A stretch of 19,332 nucleotides of DNA from Ruthenibacterium sp. (GTDB lineage: Bacteria > Bacillota > Clostridia > Oscillospirales > Ruminococcaceae), in assembly GCA_020025235.1 (NCBI GenBank), contig JAHHSL010000035.1, forward strand, positions 1 to 19,332. Direction: 5' to 3'. Position numbers and translations under genes: made by a program. Shown piece after piece: positions 1 through 5,740 of the stretch (its first letter is position 1; every line of letters begins with the position of its first letter). The notes below the pieces were generated by a model. The model was not told where the DNA came from. It worked only from the letters and a program-made list of their open reading frames with translations, and searched no databases.

Positions 1-77
1 GGGATTTGAACCCTCGCGCCGGTTTCCCGACCTACGCCCTTAGCAGGGGCGCCTCGTCACCACTTGAGTACTTCTCC
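1..77 (-). tRNA. tRNA-Ser (anticodon GCU), 3' end outside window
   Basis: Read on the minus strand, the sequence starts GGAGAAGTACTCAAGTGG and has a serine-type D arm. The anticodon arm is CGCCC-CTGCTAA-GGGCG (anticodon GCT at 44-42), followed by a long variable arm (GTCGGGAAACCGGC) and the start of the T arm (GAGGGTTCAAATCCC). The 3' acceptor strand and CCA lie beyond the window edge. The long variable arm and the anticodon together give serine, decoding AGC/AGU. It probably shares a transcript with the tRNA-Ser(UGA) 59 bases upstream, because no promoter or terminator is visible between them. Confidence 0.95.
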
Positions 78-136
78 AAAATGGCAGCGTTCTGTTGAAC
101 TGTTTAATTGTAACTCCTGATAGCCGTTTTCCTGAA

Positions 137-224
137 TGGCGGAGAAGGTGGGATTCGAACCCACGGAACATTGCTGTTCAACGGTTTTCAAGACCGCCTC
201 CTTAAACCGCTCGGACACCTCTCC
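137..224 (-). tRNA. tRNA-Ser (anticodon UGA)
   Basis: A complete class II tRNA on the minus strand. The acceptor strand GGAGAGG (224-218) pairs with CTTCTCC (147-141, one G-U pair). The anticodon loop is CTTGAAA with anticodon TGA at 190-188. The variable arm is long (around TGAACAGCAATGTTCC), the T loop is GTTCGAATC, the discriminator base is G, and the CCA is encoded (139-137). It decodes UCN serine codons. It comes first in a minus-strand tRNA-Ser pair behind a near-consensus promoter at 283-255. Confidence 0.97.
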
Positions 225-254
225 TCGGTTTTACGGTATAAGAGTGCGTTAATA

Positions 255-283
255 ATAATAGCACAGCCGCTGCATTCTGTCAA
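255..283 (-). promoter_or_regulatory. Sigma-A promoter of the tRNA-Ser pair
   Basis: On the minus strand there is a perfect -35 TTGACA (283-278), a 17-base spacer, and -10 TATTAT (260-255). Transcription would start near 248, about 24 bases before the tRNA-Ser(UGA) 5' end. Strong consensus boxes fit a stable-RNA gene. Confidence 0.8.
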
Positions 284-323
284 TACCTTTTTCGGGGATT
301 ACCGCAAAAAGACAGATAAAGTT

Positions 324-566
324 TTACGCCACCCGCATCGGGCTGCCCTTTTTCACGGCAACATGCACCGCGGCTTTGGCTTTTTTGCTTCGGTGCAGGT
401 TTTCCTCCGCCTTATACGCCGCCCACGCAAGCGCCGCACACGCAGGCATCGCCAGCATCTGCACATTGATCGACCCCACCGTATAGGCCTCCAGCGAATA
501 CATAGCAAACAGCACAAACAGCACCACTGCCATGCGAAGAATAAAACTCAACACTGCCTTTTTCAT
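324..566 (-). CDS. Small two-helix membrane protein of unknown function
   Basis: An 80-residue protein beginning MKKAVLSFILRMAVVLF. I start it at 566 because AGAGGAAC lies at the right distance upstream; the open frame runs further upstream, but those extra codons cover the predicted 5' leader and transcription start. Two hydrophobic stretches (about residues 7-24 and 36-51) suggest a hairpin in the membrane, with a Lys/Arg-rich tail of about 25 residues that should face the cytoplasm. I recognise no family. It stands alone between the tRNA pair and the terminator of the large lipoprotein gene, and has its own promoter with operator-like repeats. That argues it is a real regulated gene rather than a chance frame. 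No clear terminator follows it. Confidence 0.65.
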   Translation of the reverse strand: MKKAVLSFILRMAVVLFVLFAMYSLEAYTVGSINVQMLAMPACAALAWAAYKAEENLHRSKKAKAAVHVAVKKGSPMRVA

Positions 567-612
567 CGTGGTTCCTCTTTTCCCGAATCCGTTCCTGTTT
601 TTCTCTGTTAAC

Positions 613-669
613 AGCATAATACAACTAAAGGTTGTTGTCAATACATTTTAACAACTTATTTGAGTTGTT
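613..669 (-). promoter_or_regulatory. Promoter with two operator-like inverted repeats for the small membrane protein
   Basis: On the minus strand: perfect -35 TTGACA (641-636), 17-base spacer, -10 TATGCT (618-613). The spacer contains the inverted repeat ACAAC-N5-GTTGT (621-635). A second, longer repeat AACAACT-N6-AGTTGTT (650-669) lies just upstream of -35. The half-sites match (ACAAC/GTTGT), and the two centres are about 31.5 bp apart, close to three helical turns. This is the arrangement expected for a repressor binding two sites on one DNA face. The regulator is not identified. Confidence 0.65.
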
Positions 670-726
670 TTTGCTTTTTTCGATTTTTGAAGACAACCAA
701 AAGTAGTGATTCGTTCCTGATTTTGC

Positions 727-763
727 AAAAAGAAAAGGAACGCCCTCTTTCGAGGGCGTTCCC
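727..763 (-). terminator. Intrinsic terminator of the large lipoprotein gene
   Basis: An 11-bp perfect stem, GGAACGCCCTC (737-747) with GAGGGCGTTCC (752-762), has a 4-base loop. On the minus strand it is followed by TTTTCTTTTT. It lies 30 bases after the stop codon at 793. Confidence 0.9.
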
Positions 764-792
764 GATCGTGTGCCGCTGCACACCGTTCTGTT

Positions 793-3700
793 TTACTCTG
801 CTGTTTTACCGGTTTCCGGCTCGGCCGTTTCCGGCTTTGCTTCGCTTACTTCCGGCTCTGCCGGTTTTTCTTCAGCAGGCGCTTCTGCAGGCTCTTCCGC
901 TGCCGCTGCTGCACCGGTAAATTCGCCCTTTACAACAAACTCGTCAAATGCGATCCAGCCGTACGGAGCGTTTTTATCCTGATTGAAGCCGCGCTCGAAC
1001 ACAGCCTTCACGGCATTGACCGTCAGCGGTGCGGACGGTGCAGTTTCAAAGTAGTAGGCGTCGTGCCCTGTTTTGATGTTCACCTTTGCCGCCTGCTCCT
1101 TGGTCAGCTTGCCCAGCTCCGTCCACGTTTCGCCGCCGTTGGCAGAGGTATAGTAGGTTACGGAATCCGGTGCGCCGACGCCCGAGGACGTCCAGCTCAA
1201 AAAGTCCACGCCAAGGCTTGTCAGCTTGACGTTGGAGCCAAATTTCACTTCCAGGGTATACGCGCCGTCAGAAAGCGTCTGCAGCATGCCGACATAGTCA
1301 CCCTTCAGGGTATTGACGTTCGACCAGTCGCCGGTCTGCATTTTGCCATCCTTTAAAATTTCCTTTGCCACTTTTTCGCGTTCGGCAAAATTGGCTTCAT
1401 CCTTCACGGTCTCTGCCGTCATCGAAATCGTGCCGAACTCGGTCAGCGACGTCGGATCGGCCTTCGGTGCGCTGCCGACAACCAGCAGTTCATCCGCGCC
1501 CATCCAGGTCATCGGAGCGCCATTTGCGGTGGGGTGCTCAAATTCAGCCTTGACATACCGCGCCGCTGCGGGCTTTGCTGCGGCATACACATAGTCTGCA
1601 AACTTGTTCTGTGCATCCGGAACACGCTTTGCCTGTTCCTTGGTCACGGTTTCCAGCGGGGTCCATGTGGTGCCGTCGACCGAGGTGCTGAATGTCACGG
1701 ATTCCGGTGCACCGATCCCCCAGCCGGTGTTTTCCAGCATGGAGATCTGCACCTGTGTCAGATTGCTTACGCCGTTCAGATCGACGTTCACGCTGATCTT
1801 GCCGCCGATCTTGTTGTGATCCAGCTGCACCAGCTCGTTCCAGTTCAGGGTTTTGCCATCGGTAAGGCGCTTTGTATCCAGTGTACCGATGTACTGCGGA
1901 TCCTTTACGTCCTGTGCCTCCACGCTGATCTTACCGTTTTTGGCAAGGTTAATGACCGGGCTTTCCATGTTGGTTTCCACACCGCGGAAGAAATCGAACA
2001 TGGCGTCATAGATGTAGCGTGTATCGGCTTTGTTGTGGCAGGTATCATACAGACCCCATGTGCTGGTATACCATGCAACAAGGCTGTCGTGCTGATAACC
2101 GAGGTTTGCCTTCTGGCCTTTTACCAGATAATCACGGAACGTGGAAATGTACTGATCGGAGATACCGCCGAATTCCATTTCAACGCCCAGACCGTATTTC
2201 TTGGAAAGGGCCGCGCTGTCATCCACGCGCTGGCCGGTTGCGTTTGCGTCGAATGCATAGTTCGGCTGCATGATCGCATAATCAAAGCCGAAGTTTTTCC
2301 ATTCACGGAAGCCGGTTGCCTGATAGAACGGGATCCAGTAGATCTTGTAGCCGCCTTTCAGGCTGTGCACATACTCGGTTGCCGCCTTAATGGTCTCTGC
2401 TGCAATCGGGTCCACATCATAATCGACGCTTTCGTGGAACCAGTAGAAGCCGTCCAGACGCAGGTTTTCATAGCCCTTCTGCGCAAAACGTTTTTCTATG
2501 GTGTCAATATACCACTTCATGGCCTGCGTGCGGTCGGCAAGCGCCTGATCGCGCGTATTCGTATCGGATACTTCAAAGTTCAGCGAGCGCTCGGTTCCCG
2601 GCAGTCTGCCGAAATCGTTCTGGGCGGAAATCGGCTGCAGGATCGCGATCTTGACGCCCACTTTATAGTTCGGGTCGTTCGTTGCCGCTTTGATCCGGCC
2701 GACGGCTTCGTTCAGGGCATCCAGATTGCACGCTTCGCCCTTGTCGTTCTTGAAATCGAACAGGAAATCCAGCCACATCTGCCACTCGTTGACACGCGTG
2801 CAGAGCTTTGCTGCATCCTTGTTGCCGTACATTTCCTTTGTCAGCCATACCACGCTGCGGCTGTCGGTCGGGTCCTCGGTCGTCAGATCCGGCATGGTCT
2901 GATGCGGCAGGAACGTCACCGAATCAAAGAATTTATCCTTGATGCTGCCGTCTTCGCCAAGATAGCCGACAACAGGCAGCAGATCGTCCGCTGTTTTGTG
3001 GGAGGTCTGGAACGGCTTATCCTTCGACGGCTGATAGAAGCCGGCGTAAATCAGGCTTTCGTGCTGAATGCCGCCGGAAAGCTCCGGTGTCGGATATGCG
3101 TTCACGTCTTCATATTCCGTGCCCGGTGTATCGGGAAGCGTATCGGCATCGGCTGCCGGTTCGGCAAGACCCATGACGTTCAGCTCATCGGCGAACATCC
3201 ATGTGCCTGTCAGTTCAAAGGCAACCTTGACATAGCGGGCATTGTAGTTCAGGCCGCTGACGGTAAAGTTGAAGTTTACCGGCGGATGCGCCGCATCGCC
3301 CTGCTGATGTGCGGGGTCGTTATCCACGGCGGCGTCAAAACGGGTGACGCGGCCGACGCGGTTGAAGTTCACGCCGTCCTCGGAAAGATAATACGAAAGG
3401 ACTGCCGGTGCGGAAATGCCGTATGCCGGGTTTTCCTGCACATGCATCGTCACTTCCCGGATGTTGCGGCTTGCGCCAAGATCCAGAACGATGCCGCGGT
3501 CGATATTGCGGTACGCTTCATAATATTTGCTGCGTTCGCCCGTACCGTTCCAGTTGCCGTCCAGAATGGCGCCGTTGCCGTATGTGCCGTCTGTCAGACG
3601 CTTGAGGATCTGTTCCTCTTTTTCACGGATCGACACATCCTTTGTTGCGGGGTCTTTATCCGTGCCGGGGCCTTCCATGGTGAGCGTAAACGCATCCAGA

Positions 3701-4113
3701 CCGGCTGCAAGGTTTACGGTTTCAACAGGCTGCGGCTGCGGTTGGGGTTCCGGCTGGGGCTGCGGCTGCGGCTGAGGCTGAGGCTGCGGCTGCGGCTGGG
3801 GCTGGGGCTTCGGCTTATTCGGCGTCCCCTTGTTTGGCTGCGGCTTCGGCTTATTCGCCTGCGGCTTTGTCTCTTCCTTTTCTTTTTCTTCTTCCTTATC
3901 GTCTTTCACTTCGGACGAAGAAGAGGAAGACGCCGGCTTTTCCGGTTTTTCGGGTTTTTCGGGTTTTTCAGGCTTTTCGGATTCCGCACTTTCCGATGCC
4001 GACGACGAGGGCGCTTTGCTTTCGCTCTCACTCTTTTCCGACCCACAGCCGGTAAGCATCAGAAGATTGGCGGCCATACAAATTGCCAGAAAAATGCTGA
4101 TGTATTTTCGCAT
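793..4113 (-). CDS. Large multi-module surface lipoprotein with a DUF4855-like core and three discoidin-like modules
   Basis: This 1106-residue protein opens with a lipoprotein signal peptide (lipobox LTGC, Cys23). A low-complexity linker follows (about 24-130) with EKP and QP repeats that would cross the cell wall. Residues about 133-315 look like an F5/8 type C (discoidin)-like module. Residues about 345-715 resemble DUF4855, a family I recall from Firmicute surface proteins. They contain LRLDGFYWFHES, IYWIPFYQATGF and GVEMEFGG, so acidic residues near 554, 561, 645 and 647 are candidate catalytic positions in a glycosidase-like barrel. Two more discoidin-like modules follow (about 718-880 and 890-1064). 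All three modules share a pattern like GAPxSVTYYxSxxGxxWxxLG. The tail is acidic and Pro/Glu/Ala-rich. AAAGGAGG precedes the ATG. The likely role is binding or cutting a polysaccharide at the cell surface; substrate and activity are unknown. Confidence 0.88.
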   Translation of the reverse strand: MRKYISIFLAICMAANLLMLTGCGSEKSESESKAPSSSASESAESEKPEKPEKPEKPEKPASSSSSSEVKDDKEEEKEKEETKPQANKPKPQPNKGTPNKPKPQPQPQPQPQPQPQPQPQPEPQPQPQPVETVNLAAGLDAFTLTMEGPGTDKDPATKDVSIREKEEQILKRLTDGTYGNGAILDGNWNGTGERSKYYEAYRNIDRGIVLDLGASRNIREVTMHVQENPAYGISAPAVLSYYLSEDGVNFNRVGRVTRFDAAVDNDPAHQQGDAAHPPVNFNFTVSGLNYNARYVKVAFELTGTWMFADELNVMGLAEPAADADTLPDTPGTEYEDVNAYPTPELSGGIQHESLIYAGFYQPSKDKPFQTSHKTADDLLPVVGYLGEDGSIKDKFFDSVTFLPHQTMPDLTTEDPTDSRSVVWLTKEMYGNKDAAKLCTRVNEWQMWLDFLFDFKNDKGEACNLDALNEAVGRIKAATNDPNYKVGVKIAILQPISAQNDFGRLPGTERSLNFEVSDTNTRDQALADRTQAMKWYIDTIEKRFAQKGYENLRLDGFYWFHESVDYDVDPIAAETIKAATEYVHSLKGGYKIYWIPFYQATGFREWKNFGFDYAIMQPNYAFDANATGQRVDDSAALSKKYGLGVEMEFGGISDQYISTFRDYLVKGQKANLGYQHDSLVAWYTSTWGLYDTCHNKADTRYIYDAMFDFFRGVETNMESPVINLAKNGKISVEAQDVKDPQYIGTLDTKRLTDGKTLNWNELVQLDHNKIGGKISVNVDLNGVSNLTQVQISMLENTGWGIGAPESVTFSTSVDGTTWTPLETVTKEQAKRVPDAQNKFADYVYAAAKPAAARYVKAEFEHPTANGAPMTWMGADELLVVGSAPKADPTSLTEFGTISMTAETVKDEANFAEREKVAKEILKDGKMQTGDWSNVNTLKGDYVGMLQTLSDGAYTLEVKFGSNVKLTSLGVDFLSWTSSGVGAPDSVTYYTSANGGETWTELGKLTKEQAAKVNIKTGHDAYYFETAPSAPLTVNAVKAVFERGFNQDKNAPYGWIAFDEFVVKGEFTGAAAAAEEPAEAPAEEKPAEPEVSEAKPETAEPETGKTAE
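3727..3807 (-). repeat. In-frame hexanucleotide-type repeat encoding a Gln-Pro linker
   Basis: Twenty-seven codons alternate Pro (CCN) with Gln (CAG/CAA), interrupted by one Glu, within the lipoprotein linker (about residues 104-130). The unit is 6 bp with third-base variation, so length changes would stay in frame. It acts as a stiff extended spacer. Confidence 0.85.
3935..3979 (-). repeat. Five 9-bp tandem units encoding (Glu-Lys-Pro)5
   Basis: On the + strand the units read ggcttttcc, ggtttttcg, ggtttttcg, ggtttttca, ggcttttcg. They encode five EKP triplets near residues 46-60 of the lipoprotein. Two adjacent units are identical and all are near-identical at DNA level, which suggests recent slippage or duplication. 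Copy number changes would preserve the frame. Confidence 0.85.
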
Positions 4114-4142
4114 TGGTGATTCCTCCTTTGAGTTTTTAATTC

Positions 4143-4207
4143 ATTATAACGGGGAAAAACATCGGAATCTAACCATTTTGTTCACAAAAAAAGCATTATT
4201 GTTCACA
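4143..4207 (-). promoter_or_regulatory. Promoter of the large lipoprotein gene with two upstream direct repeats
   Basis: A perfect -10 TATAAT is present on the minus strand (4148-4143), but no good -35 lies at 16-18 bases. The 9-base element TGTGAACAA occurs twice in the same orientation (4207-4199 and 4186-4178), 21 bp apart, or two helical turns. Relative to the expected start near 4136 the copies fall around -42 to -50 and -63 to -71. This is the usual place for a response-regulator-type activator that replaces a weak -35. Activation is inferred. Confidence 0.6.
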
Positions 4208-4320
4208 TCTTTCTGTGCGCCCGGCGTACACAGCAGCACCTTCGTATACCCCGGCGCTTGCCAAATGAACTACCTTTCGTTGTCTTTTTAGCAAGTTTTT
4301 TCCTCTTTCCCGCTTTTTTC

Positions 4321-4363
4321 TTTACATTTACAACTGATAGTAGTATTATATTATTAAATATAA
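4321..4363 (+). promoter_or_regulatory. Promoter and possible autoregulatory operator of the LexA-like repressor
   Basis: -35 TTTACA (4321-4326), 17-base spacer, -10 TATTAT (4344-4349). A perfect 7-bp inverted repeat, TTATATT-ATTA-AATATAA (4346-4363), overlaps the -10 and start point, as expected for an autorepressor. The region is AT-rich, so chance dyads are possible. Confidence 0.55.
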
Positions 4364-4383
4364 AATCAGATCGAGGTGTCCTT

Positions 4384-4980
4384 ATGTTTCCGAAACGACT
4401 CAAAGAGCTGCGCAAGCGCGACGGGCTTTCCCAGGCGTCCCTGTCCAGTCTTCTGGACGTAACACAGCAGGCCGTCGGAAAATGGGAGACCGGGCGTTCC
4501 ACGCCCGACCCGCAGACGCTTGCGCGGATCGCAGAGCTGTTCCGCGTCAGTGCCGATTACCTTTTGGGCTGCTCGGGCGGCAGTGCGGGGGCGGTTTCGG
4601 AATATCCCATTCCGATCATCGGCACCGTGCGCGCCGGCTTCGGTGCGCTGGCGTTTGAGGAAGATTACGGCGAGGAATACGCCCGCGTCAAAGATCCCGA
4701 ACGCTATTTTTATTTATTGGTAAAGGGCGACAGCATGGAACCGCGCATCAGCGACGGCGACCTTGCCCTTGTGCACCGCCAGCCCACACTGGAAAGCGGG
4801 GATCTGGGCGTTGTGGTATTCGGCGAAGGCGAAGGCACGCTGAAAAAATTTGTGCAGCGCGGCAGTGCCGTGATCCTGCAGCCGTTCAATCCCGCGTACA
4901 CGCCGCAGGTCATCATGGGCGAGGATCTGGAACATCTGTATATCGCCGGCAAGGTCGTGGAAACACGCGCACGCTGGTAG
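4384..4980 (+). CDS. XRE-family repressor with LexA-like S24 autocleavage domain
   Basis: A 198-residue protein. Residues 1-62 form an XRE helix-turn-helix (LKELRKRDGLSQ, then VTQQAVGKWETG as the recognition region). Residues about 76-195 form a LexA/CI-like S24 peptidase domain. The expected parts are in place: a scissile Ala84-Gly85 in TVRAGFG, Ser117 in VKGDSMEP, and Lys154 in GTLKKF. The Ser-Lys spacing is 37, as I recall for E. coli LexA (119 and 156). The start at 4384 is fixed by GAGGTG seven bases upstream. It is probably a stress- or DNA-damage-responsive repressor cleaved through RecA, acting on its own promoter and unknown targets. It is not canonical LexA, which has a winged helix instead of an XRE domain. 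It is transcribed divergently from the large lipoprotein, and no prophage genes adjoin it. Confidence 0.93.
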   Translation: MFPKRLKELRKRDGLSQASLSSLLDVTQQAVGKWETGRSTPDPQTLARIAELFRVSADYLLGCSGGSAGAVSEYPIPIIGTVRAGFGALAFEEDYGEEYARVKDPERYFYLLVKGDSMEPRISDGDLALVHRQPTLESGDLGVVVFGEGEGTLKKFVQRGSAVILQPFNPAYTPQVIMGEDLEHLYIAGKVVETRARW

Positions 4981-4988
4981 AAATTCTT

Positions 4989-5018
4989 CCCCCGCAGGGA
5001 TCCTGCGGGGGCTTTTTT
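4989..5018 (+). terminator. Intrinsic terminator of the LexA-like repressor gene
   Basis: A 10-bp perfect stem, CCCCCGCAGG (4989-4998) with CCTGCGGGGG (5002-5011), has a 3-base loop and is followed by CTTTTTTC. It sits 8 bases after the stop codon. Confidence 0.92.
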
Positions 5019-5031
5019 CTTTCTGTCTGTA

Positions 5032-5040
5032 TGGTATACT
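5032..5040 (+). promoter_or_regulatory. Extended -10 promoter of the flavoprotein/MutS-like unit
   Basis: TGGTATACT is an extended -10 (TG-N-TATACT). No good -35 exists: the expected place falls in the T-tract of the preceding terminator. The TG motif should compensate. The start would be near 5047, giving a short leader before the ATG at 5086. Confidence 0.6.
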
Positions 5041-5085
5041 GGTAGCATATCCTGTGGTAAGAATGGAAAACGAGGTGTTTTGAGC

Positions 5086-5709
5086 ATGAAAGTCCTTCTT
5101 TTGAACGGCAGCCCGAACGAACACGGCTGCACCTATACGGCACTGAACGAATGTGCAAAGGCGCTGGGCGAATGCGGCGTTGAAACCGAGATCGTGCACG
5201 CCTGCGGCAAAAGCGTGCACGGCTGCACCGGCTGCGGGGCATGCCGCAGAACCGGACGCTGCGTTTTTACGGATGACGCCCTGAACGAAACGCTGGAAAA
5301 GCTGGCCGGGTGCGATGGCTTCCTATTCGGCACGCCGGTGTATTACGCATCCCCAAACGGCGCGTTCCTTGCATTCCTCGATCGTCTTTTCTACGCCGGC
5401 GCTCCGCTGATGCGCGGCAAGCCGGGCGCGGCGGTCGCATCGGCGCGCCGTGCCGGCACCACCGCAAGTCTGGATGCGCTGAACAAATATTTCACGATCA
5501 ACTGCATGCCGGTCGTATCCTCCCGCTACTGGAACATGGTGCACGGCAATACGCCCGATGAGGTGCAGCAGGATCTGGAAGGGCTTTGCGTCATGCGCAC
5601 GCTGGGGCGCAACATGGCGTGGCTGCTGCAGTGCATCGAAGCCGGACGCGCCGCGGGCATCGCTTTTCCCGAAGCAGAGCCGCCCGTGCGCACGAACTTT
5701 ATCCGCTGA
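5086..5709 (+). CDS. NADPH-dependent FMN reductase-like flavoprotein (flavodoxin fold)
   Basis: A 207-residue protein starting MKVLLLNGSPNEHGCTYTAL. The GSPxxxGxT motif (8-16) is the FMN phosphate loop of the FMN reductase family. GTPVYYASPNGAFLAFLDRL (82-101) is the second flavin-contact region. Cysteines 47, 50, 53 and 59 form a CX2CX2CX5C cluster, as in iron-sulfur flavoproteins (Isf type); here they could bind a [4Fe-4S] cluster or be a family remnant. An in-frame TTG lies at 5080, but GAGGTG at 5072-5077 leaves only two bases to it and eight to the ATG, so 5086 is chosen. It is likely a cytoplasmic electron-transfer or quinone/metal-reducing protein. It precedes the MutS-like gene by 31 bases and probably shares its transcript. 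Confidence 0.88.
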   Translation: MKVLLLNGSPNEHGCTYTALNECAKALGECGVETEIVHACGKSVHGCTGCGACRRTGRCVFTDDALNETLEKLAGCDGFLFGTPVYYASPNGAFLAFLDRLFYAGAPLMRGKPGAAVASARRAGTTASLDALNKYFTINCMPVVSSRYWNMVHGNTPDEVQQDLEGLCVMRTLGRNMAWLLQCIEAGRAAGIAFPEAEPPVRTNFIR

Positions 5710-5740
5710 CCGCGTTTTTTGAGGAAAGGAGGTGCATTCG

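Noticed and set aside
3727..3979. Short regular repeats considered as a CRISPR array or an intergenic satellite.
   Set aside because: Units of 6 and 9 bp without spacers, in frame inside a coding linker.
1534..4119. Very long open frame on the + strand opposite the large lipoprotein (about 860 codons).
   Set aside because: It is the mirror of a GC-rich coding frame. It has no ribosome binding site or domain signal, its product is His/Arg/Cys-rich and shows low-complexity runs where the lipoprotein linker is, and the minus-strand protein has a clear signal peptide and domains.
4203..4502. A 99-codon minus-strand frame between the lipoprotein and the LexA-like gene.
   Set aside because: It overlaps the start of the LexA-like gene in antisense and lacks a ribosome binding site. 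The intergenic part shows only promoter signals.
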